The translations under genes and the position numbers were made by a program. The notes beneath the pieces are model-generated. The model was not told where the DNA came from. It saw nothing but the letters and a program-made list of their open reading frames with translations, and searched no databases. A DNA stretch of 64,000 bases from JANSXG01 sp024743075 (lineage in GTDB: Bacteria; Planctomycetota; Phycisphaerae; Phycisphaerales; UBA1924): the NCBI GenBank assembly GCA_042140185.1, contig CP159477.1, positions 1-64,000 on the forward strand. The letters are read 5' to 3'. This document shows positions 37,348-46,406 of this stretch, piece by piece (position 1 is the first letter of the stretch; the number at the start of each line of letters is the position of its first letter).

Positions 37348-37707
37348 TCACGCGCCGACGCGGCCGCGTTCTCGAGATTCACGGTCTTCGCGCATGGCTC
37401 GCAGCAACTGTTCGGCCTTCTTGGAACTGAGCATGCCCCATGCGACGGCGTCGGCGATCTTCTTCTCGAACTCGCTTTCTTCGCTGCCCATCATCGTGCG
37501 GGCGTCGGCCGGAGAGATCGAGCCCTCGGCAACGTAGGCGGCGATCTCGCGCCGGGTCTTCTCGCGCTGGCGCGTCTGGTACATCTTGCGGAGGTTGGCG
37601 AACACAACCCAGAGCCCGATGAGGGCGAGCAACGCCATGAAAGCCACGAGTTCGCGGTCGTCGGCACCGATTGTGAGCGGGATCGGCAGGTCGGCAGTGC
37701 TGGTCAC
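37348..37707 (-). CDS. small membrane protein, paralogue 1 of tandem pair
   Basis: A 119-residue protein from GTG 37707, chosen because GAGGAGG lies about ten bases upstream; an ATG at 37737 in the same frame would add ten residues but lacks a site. The layout is the same as the neighbour: one TM helix, then the repeated cytoplasmic domain, with more than 80 percent identity in the block by eye. The TM and N-terminal parts differ completely, so the domain alone is conserved. Downstream of nuoD, same strand, with about 108 bases between. Confidence 0.65.
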   Translation of the reverse strand: MTSTADLPIPLTIGADDRELVAFMALLALIGLWVVFANLRKMYQTRQREKTRREIAAYVAEGSISPADARTMMGSEESEFEKKIADAVAWGMLSSKKAEQLLRAMREDRESRERGRVGA

Positions 37708-37814
37708 GATGAAATCCTCCTCTGACGCAGGTTTCATAGAGATTGTGACACAGCGATTTCGCGGATCGGGGGCCGATCAGTAGAAAAGTCGAAAAATCGG
37801 CCCTCGGCCCGGCG

Positions 37815-39102
37815 TTACCGGTCGAGTTCGGCGGCGACGACGTTGAGCGAGCCGATGATCGCCACGATGTCCGAGAGCAGGTGCCCCTCGGTGAGGCGGG
37901 CCATGGTGGCGTAGTTCATGAAGCTCGGCGGGCGGGTGTGGGCCCGGAAGGAGCGGGGGCCGCCGTCGGCGACGATGTAGTAGCCGAGCTCGCCGTTGGC
38001 GGTCTCGTTGGCGCCGTAGACCTCGGCGACGGGGGTGTCCCAGCCGCGGTTGGACATGATGATCTCGAAGTGCTGGATGAGGCCTTCGATGGATCCGTAG
38101 ACGTCTTTCTTGTCGGGCTTGACCATCTTGCCGTCGGCGAAGGTGTCGATGGGGCCGCCGGGGATGTCGTCGATGAGCTGCCGGATGATGTGGGCGGACT
38201 GCTTCATTTCCTCCATGCGGACGTGGAAGCGGGCGAACGCGTCGCCGTCCTCGTGCACGATGACCTTGAAGTCCACGGGTTCTGCACCTGGCCGTCCCAG
38301 TTCTTGGCGTAGCAGAGGTAGGGCTCGTCCTTGCGGAGGTCGCGCTCGACGCCGGAGGCGCGGTGCAGGGGCCGGAGAGGCCCCAGGCAATGGCTTCCTG
38401 CTTGCTGATCTGGCCGATGTTCGCGACGCGATCGATGAAGATGCGGTTGCGCATCAGCAGGTTTTCCATGTCCGCGATGGCCTGGGCGAGTTCCTCATCG
38501 ATGAAGCGCTTGACCATCTTCTTGAAGACGGCTTCGTCGGGGAGGTCCTGCATGGCGCCGCCGACGCGGGTCCAGTCGGGGTGGTAGCGCTGGCCGGCGA
38601 TGAAGTCGCAGATGTCGTAGACGCGTTCGCGCTGGTTGAAGCCGTAGAGGAAGGCGGTGAAGCCGCCGAGGTCGAGGGCCGCGGCCCCGCAGCACAGGAG
38701 GTGGTCCTGGATGCGGGCGAGCTCGGCCATGATGGTCCGGAGGACCTTGCAGCGGGGGGTGATGTCGATGTCGAGGAGTTTCTCGACGGCGTGGTGCCAG
38801 CAGATATCGTTGGCGATCGGGCTCAGATAGTTCATCCGGCTGACGATCGTGACGTACTGGTTGTAGTCCATGTGCTCGGCCAGCTTCTCGAAGCCCGAGT
38901 GCAGGTAGCCGATGTGGGGGGTGCAGCGGGCGACCCGCTCGCCGTCGAGTTCGAGGACGAGGCGGAGGGTGGTGTGGGTCGCGGGGTGCTGCGGGCCGAA
39001 GTTGAGCGTCCAGCGGTCGCCGGTGTCGACGTGTCCCTTGAGGTAGTCGAGGGACTCTACATCGGTGTCGTAGCCCTGATCGGGCTTGATGGTGTACGGC
39101 AT
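37815..39102 (-). CDS. nuoD: NADH-quinone oxidoreductase subunit D (two frame breaks)
   Basis: The restored length is 429 residues. The 49-kDa subunit of complex I lies at the quinone site. Recognisable blocks: LNFGPQHPATHTTLRLVLEL (about 31-50), P-H-I-G-Y-L-H-S-G-F-E-K, Y-V-T-I-V-S-R-M-N-Y, D-I-T-P-R, S-G-P-L-H-R-A-S-G (after correction), and the C-terminal S-I-E-G-L-I-Q-H-F-E and F-M-N-Y-A-T-M. One base is missing at the G run 38366-38369 and one at 38277-38279. No other nuo gene is next to it; nuoI lies 22 kb away. It starts at ATG 39102. Confidence 0.93.
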
Positions 39103-39493
39103 GACGAGCCTTTCTGGGGTCTTCGGGCGGCCTGGGGGGCTGCGAGCGTCCCCGGGCGGGTGGTGAGTATAGGGGCTGGGCTGCGGTGATACACCTCGTC
39201 GGGGGTGGCCGAGATCGCGCTCCAAGGCCCGGATATGCCCGCAGGCTGGTGTGGGGAATCCGTGTCGGACCTTTCCCGATGCGGGTTGTGACGGCTGGGC
39301 GGTGTGAACTCTTCGTGTGGCGATCGCTGCGAGTGCATGTCGGGGTCGCGCGGGTCGATCCATGACGACGGGGCGCGCTCGGTGGACGCGCTGCCACGAA
39401 CGGTTTTCCACCAACGATCGCATCGGACCAGGGAAAGGCCGTGCGCTCGGATCAGCAACCTCAGGACACAGCAATCCCTTAAGGAGCGAGCAG
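39103..39493. promoter_or_regulatory. 391-base divergent intergenic region
   Basis: No gene was found. It lies between nuoD and the coiled-coil lipoprotein and must carry both promoters. A clear AAGGAG ribosome site at 39481-39486 precedes ATG 39494. The long leader fits a strongly transcribed gene, but no promoter boxes could be assigned with confidence. Confidence 0.4.
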
Positions 39494-42303
39494 ATGAACG
39501 TGCATGATCAGGGCTTTGGATTCAACGGACGCCGCGTCGTCGTCACCGCCATGGTTTCGGCCCTCGCGGCCGGATCGGCGATTCTCGGTGGCTGCAACGG
39601 GAACAGCGAGAGCGCGTTCCGCAGCAGCAACCCCAACGGCTACTCGCAGGAGGCCCTCGCGTCGCAGGCGACGGTGAGCATCGACGCCTCGCAGACGCAG
39701 GGCGAGTTCACCTCCGCCTGGTACAACCAGCAGGCGGCTCAGGTGAACCTTCCCGACCGCTGGGTCGGTGAGGCCGTCTCGGCGACCGCCGAGAACGAGG
39801 CCCGTCGCGCCGCCGCGCAGTCGGCGCTCGTGAACAACGACGCCAATCGCTTCGAGCGTCTCGCGGCGCAGAACGCGAAATTCGTGCAGGCCGAGACCAA
39901 CAAGAACATCGGCTGGTACAAGGCCGACGAGCTGAACAGCGTCTACGCCGCCAAGATCGACGAGATGGAAGGCCAGGCGCAGAGCGCGGTGCTCGCCAAC
40001 GAAGCCCAGGAGCAGCGCAACAACGCCGAGGTCGCGATCAGCAGCCTCGAGTGGCAGAACCAGTTCGAGCGCATGTACGCCGAGGCCGAGCGCGCCTGGG
40101 CCCAGGCGCAGGGCGACCACCAGAAGATGCTCGCCGAGCGCGAGGCCGTCGAAGATCGCGGTCGCTTCCAGCTCGACCAGATGCGCACCGTCGCGGACAT
40201 GACCGCCGAGCGCGCCGAGAACAAGGTCAGCCAGCTGCGCGCCGAGGCCACCTCGGTGTCCGAGCACACCGCCGCGCAGGTCGCCGCGCTGAACAAGCAG
40301 ATCGAGACCGCCGCCCAGCGCTTCGAGGCGCAGGCCAGCGAGTTCGCGAACCGCGCGTCCACGCTCGACGAGTTCTCCGAGGCCAAGAGCAAGGAACTCC
40401 GCGCTCTCGCCAAGGCGCTCGAGGAGCAGGACGTGAACGGCAACTTCGAGGTCGCCCTCGTCGCCGCCGACACGAACTTCGAGCGTGCGAAGGCCGAGGC
40501 CGAGCGCATGATGATCGCCGCCGAGGCCCTGAACCAGAGCACCCGCGCCGAGGTCGACCGCATCCGCGCCGAGTCGGACATGCGTCTGGCCGTCGGCGAG
40601 ACCAACTACCAGAACGAGCTCGCGGCGATCGAGCGCTTCGTCGAGCACGGCGAGGCGGAGATCTCCTTCCGTCGCGCCGAGGCCGATCGCATCGAGCGTG
40701 AAGCCCGCGCCGAGTTCATCAAGGCGGAAGCCGCGGCCCGCGCCGCCGCCATCCGCGAGGCCTCGCGTCACCAGCAGGCCCTGACCGAGAACGAGCGCAA
40801 GCTCATCACCGCCGAGGCCGAAGCCGAGGCCCGCCGGATCCAGGCGGACCTGCACCGCGAGCTCGCCAAGCAGGCGAAGGGTGGCTTCATCTCGCTGCCG
40901 GGCAAGGGCAACCCCCAGACCCCGGCGCGACCAACAACGACGCCAACCCCGAGTTCGCCGACGCTTCCGAGAAGCCCGCGATCCTCGAGCCCGAGCGCGT
41001 CGCCCGCTTCAAGGGTGCCCTCGCCGAGTCCGCCGCGATCCGCAAGCACGAAGAGGCTGCCGAGCGTGACCTCTACGCCACCGTTCAGGAGCGCACCACC
41101 CAGGCCAGCGCCTGGTGGGACCAGCAGGTCGCCAAGCACAACGCCGAGCTTGCCCGCGCGGACTCGATCCAGCGCAAGGGTTCGGCTGACATCGAAGAGC
41201 TCTTCCTGCAGGCCGAGAGCATGATCGCTCAGGCCGAGGCGGAGCGCAGCCGCTCGGTCGTCGCCGCCGAGGCCTCGAAGCGCGAGACCCTCGCTCAGAT
41301 CGTGAACCTCACGGCCCAGGCCGAGGCCACCGACAAGACCTCCGAGGCGCAGATCCGCCAGTTCCTGGCCCGCGCCGCCGCTGCCGAAACCTCCGGCAAC
41401 TCCGAGGTCCGCTCGCTCATCGTCCAGCGTGACTCGGCGAAGACCCGCGGCGAGGCCGAGGCCAAGCGCCTGCTCGCCGAGGCCGACTCGCTCGAGAAGA
41501 GCCAGAGCGCCGTCGTCGCCCAGATGCGCCAGGAGATCCAGACCGCCGAGCAGCAGCTCAACGCGGAACTCGCTCGCCTGGACCAGGTCGCCGAGTCGTT
41601 CATCGCGATCGCCGAAGCCACCTACAACGAGGCATCGTTCGTCGCCGACACCTTCGCCAAGATCTCGAAGGCCAACGCCACCGAGATGGCCCTCTCCAAC
41701 GAGGCCGAGGCGCAGATTGCCGCTTCGAACGTCGAGTACATGCACTCGCTGCGCAACGCGACCAAGCTCGCCGCTTCGGCCGCGGTCTCGCGTGCCCTCG
41801 CCGACGCCACCTACGAGTTCTCGACCTTCCAGGCCGAGGACACCGGTGCCCGCTCGCGCATCGTTGCTGAGTCGCGTATGGCCGAGGCCGCCGCGAACGC
41901 TCAGTTCCAGATCGCCAGCGCTCAGGACCAGGCGGTGCGTTCGCTGTTCGACAGCCGCATCGTCCAGACCGAGTCGGAGCGCAACCGCGCCTTCGCGAAC
42001 CAGTACCTCGCGCAGATGCAGGGCAAGGCTTCTGTTGAGCAGGCCCTCGCCGCCGCCGCGGCGTACCAGGACCTCTCCAACGAGGCCATCGCCCGCCTGA
42101 ACGAGCGTGCCGTCGAGTTCTCCAACACCGCCCAGGTTAACTGGGACGAGCGTCTGGCGAACGCGAAGGGCAAGTTCCCGACCGTTCAGGAATCGGAGGC
42201 GCTGTACCTGCAGGCCCTGCGTGACCTGGAGAACAGCCAGGCGAGCTACAGCCCGAACCCGATGCCCGTGATCACCAACGTCCCGGTCAACCTGGACAAC
42301 TGA
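39494..42303 (+). CDS. large alpha-helical coiled-coil lipoprotein (one frame break)
   Basis: The restored length is 936 residues. The signal peptide has a lipobox LGGC (Cys34). From about residue 95 to 905 the protein is almost wholly helical: Ala, Glu, Gln, Arg and Lys in heptad-like order, few Pro or Gly, many E-A-E-A-x-R repeats. A short Pro/Gly break lies near 470-490 (L-P-G-K-G-N-P-Q). One base must be added in the C run 40920-40923 at that break. Codons are very uniform (GCC, GAG, CGC, CTC), suggesting high expression. A strong terminator follows. It is probably an abundant periplasmic or outer-membrane filament or spacer; no family was recognised. Confidence 0.75.
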
Positions 42304-42360
42304 TCACGCGTCCGATCGACCGATCCATTTCGGATCAACCACTCAGGGATTGCTGATCCC

Positions 42361-42394
42361 GGCGGACCCAGGCGAGAGCCTCGGTCCGCCTTTT
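42361..42394 (+). terminator. rho-independent terminator of the coiled-coil lipoprotein
   Basis: An eight-base stem GGCGGACC / GGTCCGCC with an inner AGGC / GCCT helix, followed by TTTTCGTTTT. It lies 58 bases after the stop. Confidence 0.88.
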
Positions 42395-42420
42395 CGTTTT
42401 GGAGCTTCGGGTGGATCGGT

Positions 42421-42453
42421 GGGTGGCGTGGTCTGACCGGAGCGAAGGCCACG
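42421..42453 (+). repeat. REP palindrome copy 6
   Basis: A 33-base unit close to copy 1, in plus orientation. It brackets the next small gene together with inverted copy 7. Confidence 0.85.
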
Positions 42454-42504
42454 CTAGGATGAGCGGAGCTAGTTTCGCTCTCTGAGTGAGCCCGGGAGTC
42501 GCGC

Positions 42505-42963
42505 GTGAATATCGAATTTGATCCCGAAATTGCGAAGGCGCGGCGCTGGCTGCTGGCCTGTCAGTTAGGGCTCATGACTGAGCCGGAGGTGGTCGCAAGA
42601 GTCGATGAACTGATTCGTGAGACGGACTCACCTTCCGAATTACTGATCGCTCTCTCGATGCGGGAGGATATCAGTCGGTTCGAACAGCTCGACCTCATGC
42701 GCTACCCGTGTACAGCGAGCGACGCGTCGTACATCGCTGGTTTGCTACTTGAGTCGAGGAGCAAGTGGTTGAACGATCCACTTCAGTTGAGTCAGGTCAC
42801 GCATAAGGTGGCTATGCAGTTCTTGGACCCAGAAGAGAATTTAGACTGGGTTTGGATCTCCGACGAGATCGACATGTCTCTCGATTCGCGCACGTCCGCT
42901 CGTGTGCGCGAATCGATGTTTTTGGCGGTGTTTGATGAACTTGCAAGGATTGCCGTTCGCTGA
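42505..42963 (+). CDS. hypothetical small helical protein between inverted REPs
   Basis: A 152-residue soluble protein without signal or TM, acidic and mostly helical (A-K-A-R-R-W-L-L-A-C-Q-L-G, V-A-R-V-D-E-L-I). No family was recognised. It starts at GTG 42505. The sequence is visibly richer in A/T than its neighbours, with less GC-biased third positions, so recent acquisition is likely. It lies between REP copies 6 and 7. Size and context recall immunity-like orphans, but there is no direct evidence. Confidence 0.55.
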   Translation: MNIEFDPEIAKARRWLLACQLGLMTEPEVVARVDELIRETDSPSELLIALSMREDISRFEQLDLMRYPCTASDASYIAGLLLESRSKWLNDPLQLSQVTHKVAMQFLDPEENLDWVWISDEIDMSLDSRTSARVRESMFLAVFDELARIAVR

Positions 42964-42992
42964 GTGGAGACTCGGACTCATTCGCATGTCCC

Positions 42993-43025
42993 CGTGGCCT
43001 TCGCTGCGCTCAGACCACGCCACCC
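42993..43025 (-). repeat. REP palindrome copy 7
   Basis: A 33-base unit matching copy 1 in every position of the core, inverted relative to copy 6. It ends ten bases before the stop of uvrC. Confidence 0.85.
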
Positions 43026-43034
43026 TCGGATCCC

Positions 43035-44474
43035 TCACTCCCCGATCGTCTTCTTCCGCCTCAGGATGTGGTGGTAGTGCTGCGCGAAGCGGTGGGCCTC
43101 ATCGCGGATGGCCTGGCAGAGCTTCAGGCCCAGGTTCTCCCGCCCCAGCCGGATCGGCTCTGACCGCTCCTGCACGTAGATCAGTTCTTCCTTCTTCGCC
43201 AGCGAAATGACCATGGGTGGCTTGCGGTCCATGCCTTCGAGGGCTTCCATCGCGGCGTGGAGCTGGCCGAGGCCGCCGTCGATGAGGATCACATCGGGGT
43301 ACAGCTCGTGGCCCTGCCCGGCCTCGCGGTAGCGCCGGGACACCACCTCGCGGATCGAGGCGTAGTCGTCGTTGCCGCCCTCGACCGAGCGGATGCGGTA
43401 CCGTCGGTACTCGTCCTTAAAGGGCTTGCCGTCGATGAAGCAGACTTTGGAGCCGACGGTCTCGCCGCCCTGCAGGTGCGCGATGTCGATCGCCTCGATG
43501 CAGCGCGGCGGCTGGTCGAGCCCGAGCGTCTTGGCGAGCGACTTCGGGCCCTTGAGCGGGTCGATGTAGCCGATCTCGCTCTCGGGCTGCCAGCCGTCGC
43601 GGATGTTGCCGCGCTCGGCGAGCTTCTGGATGGACTTGATCTGGTCGCGGACCGCGGCGGCCTGTTCAAACTTGAGATCGGCGGCGAACTGTTCCATTTC
43701 CTGCTTCATCTCGCGCAGGACGCTGGAGCGCTTGGAGCCGAGGAAGCGGGTGAGGCGGTCGATGTCGCCGGCGTAGCGCTCAGGGGAGATTTTGTCGGCG
43801 CAGGGCGCGGTGCACTGGCCGATGGCGTGGAGGATGCAGGGGCGGAAGAAGCGGTTTTTCTCGTCGCCGGCAACGATGTCGAGTTTGCAGGTGCGGAACT
43901 TGAAGATCCGCTGCATGATCTGGAGGGCTTCGCGGAGCGCGCTGACGTGGGTGAACGGCCCGAACAGGCGTGCGCCCTTCATGTACGGGATCTCGTCGCC
44001 CGCTTCGCCGAGGCCGGTCGGGTTGCGCGTGATGAACACGCGCGGGAAGTCCTCGTTCTTGGTGACGACGAGGTAGGGGAAGGTCTTGTCATCGACGAGG
44101 CGGACATTGAAGCGGGGGCGGATGTCCTTGATCAGCCGGTTCTCGGTGAGCAGGGCCTCCCACTCGCCCTCGCAGAGCAGCACCTCGAAGTCGTGGATCA
44201 CATCGCGCATCGGCTGCTTCTTCGGGCCCAGATCGGCCGAGGGCACGAAGTAGCTCGCGGTTCGGTCGGGAAGGTTCGCCGCTTTACCGACGTACAGCAC
44301 CACGCCCTTGTGGTCCTTCATCAGGTACACACCGGGGGACTTCGGCAGATCGCGCGCCTTGCGCAGCAGGCGGCTGAGGCGCTCGTCGTCCGACTCGGTG
44401 CCCCAGGCCGGGGGCGCGTCGGAAGGGAGGAAGCCGTCCTCGTCTTCGATGATGTGGTCCGGATCGTCGGCCAT
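43035..44474 (-). CDS. uvrC: excinuclease ABC subunit C, short form
   Basis: A 479-residue protein. The N-terminal GIY-YIG nuclease (SPGVYLMKDHKGVVLYVGKA, about 46-65) is followed by a Cys-rich segment (C-I-L-H-A-I-G-Q-C-T-A-P-C), the UVR motif (E-Q-F-A-A-D-L-K-F-E-Q-A-A), and the RNase H-like C-terminal nuclease (E-A-I-D-I-A-H, V-I-L-I-D-G-G-L-G-Q, H-R-F-A-Q-H-Y-H). It ends just after the last catalytic block, so the tandem helix-hairpin-helix DNA-binding domain of typical 600-residue UvrC is missing. REP copy 7 sits directly behind the stop. It makes both incisions in nucleotide excision repair. ATG 44474 was chosen before the conserved region. Confidence 0.85.
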   Translation of the reverse strand: MADDPDHIIEDEDGFLPSDAPPAWGTESDDERLSRLLRKARDLPKSPGVYLMKDHKGVVLYVGKAANLPDRTASYFVPSADLGPKKQPMRDVIHDFEVLLCEGEWEALLTENRLIKDIRPRFNVRLVDDKTFPYLVVTKNEDFPRVFITRNPTGLGEAGDEIPYMKGARLFGPFTHVSALREALQIMQRIFKFRTCKLDIVAGDEKNRFFRPCILHAIGQCTAPCADKISPERYAGDIDRLTRFLGSKRSSVLREMKQEMEQFAADLKFEQAAAVRDQIKSIQKLAERGNIRDGWQPESEIGYIDPLKGPKSLAKTLGLDQPPRCIEAIDIAHLQGGETVGSKVCFIDGKPFKDEYRRYRIRSVEGGNDDYASIREVVSRRYREAGQGHELYPDVILIDGGLGQLHAAMEALEGMDRKPPMVISLAKKEELIYVQERSEPIRLGRENLGLKLCQAIRDEAHRFAQHYHHILRRKKTIGE

Positions 44475-44513
44475 CGGACCCAGAGTGTAGGACTGTGATG
44501 ACGCGGAGGACGG

Positions 44514-44544
44514 AGCAAACAAACCGGCCCCGAGGTGGGGCCGG
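44514..44544 (-). terminator. rho-independent terminator
   Basis: The stem CCGGCCCC / GGGGCCGG is followed on the minus strand by TTTGTTTG. It lies 35 bases past the stop of the PEP-CTERM gene at 44579 and upstream of uvrC. Confidence 0.8.
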
Positions 44545-44578
44545 CGAGTCGCGGTGGAGAGAGACCCTAACGGAGCAC

Positions 44579-45316
44579 TCAGAGATGCCGGCGTCTCACG
44601 ATGCAGAGGCCGGTCGCGATCATCAGCCCGGCGATGCTCGCGGGGCCGGGGATCTGTGAGACCTGCACGAGCCGGGCGCTAATCCTCGCGTCGTCGCTGG
44701 GATTGCGATGCGTGAAGTCGCCGAATCCGACGCGACCGGAGAGTTCCCAATCGCCGGCCAGCAGATCCGCATCATCACCGAAGTAGAGGCTGGTCTGCGC
44801 GAAAGTCCCGCTGTCCGGAGATGTCGAGAGCGAAGGCCATGCCGAGTGATCAGCGCCGAAGCCGCTGAAGACGAGGTTCGCGACATCCACGCTCGCGCGG
44901 ACGCCCGAAGATTCGAACTGGATGGTGTTGAACGAGTCTAGCCCGAACGTGTCGAAGTCGATCGTGCGCGATTTGCCACGGGAACGCGTCACGGTCCATT
45001 GGAGTCGGTCGAGCGCAGCGGAGTAGGACAGCACGAAGTCGAACTCGCGGTTCTGGAACGCGCGACGCCCGTTGTGGAGATTGGTGTGAGTACCGCCGGC
45101 GGCGGGGTCACTGTTGTTCTCGAGTCGCAGATCCCAGTTCCTGGTGTCCGCGCGGAACCGGGCTTCGAGCGCATCGGCACCGGAGAACGCGTAGCCGTCG
45201 CCGGGCTGGCCGACCGAGTCCAGAAACATCGGCGCGGCGATCGTCGCGGGGCTGGCCAGCGCGATGAGCGTCAAGGCGACAGGTAGGTATCGACAGACAG
45301 ATCGCGAACGCTTCAT
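44579..45316 (-). CDS. PEP-CTERM protein
   Basis: A 245-residue protein. A signal peptide (about 1-27) is followed by a beta-rich extracellular domain (F-D-F-V-L-S-Y-S-A-A-L, T-I-Q-F-E-S-S-G-V, S-L-Y-F-G-D-D), then the sorting tail IPGPASIAGLMIATGLCIV followed by RRRHL. It is expected to be exported and handled by an exosortase-type system; no exosortase gene is in the window. It has its own terminator. Confidence 0.78.
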   Translation of the reverse strand: MKRSRSVCRYLPVALTLIALASPATIAAPMFLDSVGQPGDGYAFSGADALEARFRADTRNWDLRLENNSDPAAGGTHTNLHNGRRAFQNREFDFVLSYSAALDRLQWTVTRSRGKSRTIDFDTFGLDSFNTIQFESSGVRASVDVANLVFSGFGADHSAWPSLSTSPDSGTFAQTSLYFGDDADLLAGDWELSGRVGFGDFTHRNPSDDARISARLVQVSQIPGPASIAGLMIATGLCIVRRRHL

Positions 45317-45432
45317 GGGGTACCTCCTGCGTGGTCACGGAGACAGCGTCTCCGTGTGGAGGTTCCGATTCAGCGAGTCCGTAGACAAGCAAGGAGGCGG
45401 GCTTCGGGCTGATTCATGACGGTTTGCGCGGG

Positions 45433-46338
45433 TCAGACGCACTCGTCGCCGAACGCGCCTAGCACGATGTTCAAGTCTGCGAGGTTGGTGAACCCGTCGC
45501 CGTTCGCATCGCCGTCGAGGTTATCGGTGCCGAAGTTGGCGAGGACGATGTTCAGGTCAGCCAGATCGACGAAGCCGTCCTCGTTGACGTCGCCTGCGCA
45601 GAAGCCGCCGTACGCCCAGTCGATGATGTCGTGGTTGGCCCACGCGGCGCCGGTGGCCGAGGTGAAACCGATGTAGGCGGTGGTCTGGCCGAGGATGTCA
45701 ACGAGATCGATCTCTGTCGAAATGATCGGGTCAGCCGGTCGCTGGTCGTCGAGCGACAGACGGACTTCGAGCGTAGTTCCGTCGTAGTCGACCCATGCCC
45801 ACCAGCGATCGCCGAACTCATCGAGTTCCGGATCGGTGACAACGGCGGTCGGCAGGCCGGAGTTGTGGTTCACGCTGCCGTTGATGTCGATGCCGACATG
45901 GCTCTGGCCGGGGTCGTTGTTCGCAGAGTTGTTCCAGGTGTCAAACTCGACGCCGAGCGAGTTCGGGATACCGGCGTAGCCGATGCCCTGGCCAAGGCCG
46001 CCGAGTGAGCTGTCCACGGGCTGGATGACGAACACGATGCCGTCGGCACCGTTCGAAGTGTTGCCGTCAAAGATCGAGCCGCCGTTCTCAGTAATGCGGA
46101 ACGAGAAGCGGGTCGAGAAGTCCGAGGCCTCGATCAACGTTTCGCTGAAGACGCTTCCGGCCTGATTCCCTGCAGACGGTGTCAGGCGCATGACCGTGCC
46201 GTCGCTCGTTTCCGTTGCCTGCGCGTCACCGTTGATCACGAGTTCATCGGTGTTCGAGAAATCGTCAAACTGAATGGCAATGTCCGCGCCGGCGATGGCG
46301 GTCATCGAGAGCGCTGCGCAAAGTGCTGGGGTCTTCAT
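45433..46338 (-). CDS. secreted L-type lectin-like protein with paired dockerin repeats
   Basis: A 301-residue protein from ATG 46338 (GGAGGAGG eight bases upstream; ATG 46344 is too close to it). The signal peptide covers about 1-19. A legume-lectin-like domain has A-D-G-I-V-F-V-I-Q-P, G-I-G-Y-A-G-I-P-N-S-L-G-V-E-F-D-T and H-V-G-I-D-I-N-G, and so probably binds carbohydrate with calcium. Two dockerin-type repeats follow, D-V-N-E-D-G-F-V-D-L-A-D-L-N and D-A-N-G-D-G-F-T-N-L-A-D-L-N. This is the only gene in the window with a complete duplicated dockerin. No cohesin was seen. Confidence 0.78.
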   Translation of the reverse strand: MKTPALCAALSMTAIAGADIAIQFDDFSNTDELVINGDAQATETSDGTVMRLTPSAGNQAGSVFSETLIEASDFSTRFSFRITENGGSIFDGNTSNGADGIVFVIQPVDSSLGGLGQGIGYAGIPNSLGVEFDTWNNSANNDPGQSHVGIDINGSVNHNSGLPTAVVTDPELDEFGDRWWAWVDYDGTTLEVRLSLDDQRPADPIISTEIDLVDILGQTTAYIGFTSATGAAWANHDIIDWAYGGFCAGDVNEDGFVDLADLNIVLANFGTDNLDGDANGDGFTNLADLNIVLGAFGDECV

Positions 46339-46406
46339 CTGCATTTCCTCCTCCGGACGGTATGCCCAGTGCAGCGTACCCCACGCAGCCTGATTTCCCA
46401 GTCAGA

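Noticed and set aside
39103..39493. A riboswitch or small RNA in the long leader of the coiled-coil lipoprotein
   Set aside because: No conserved aptamer core or strong terminator-antiterminator pair could be recognised by eye.
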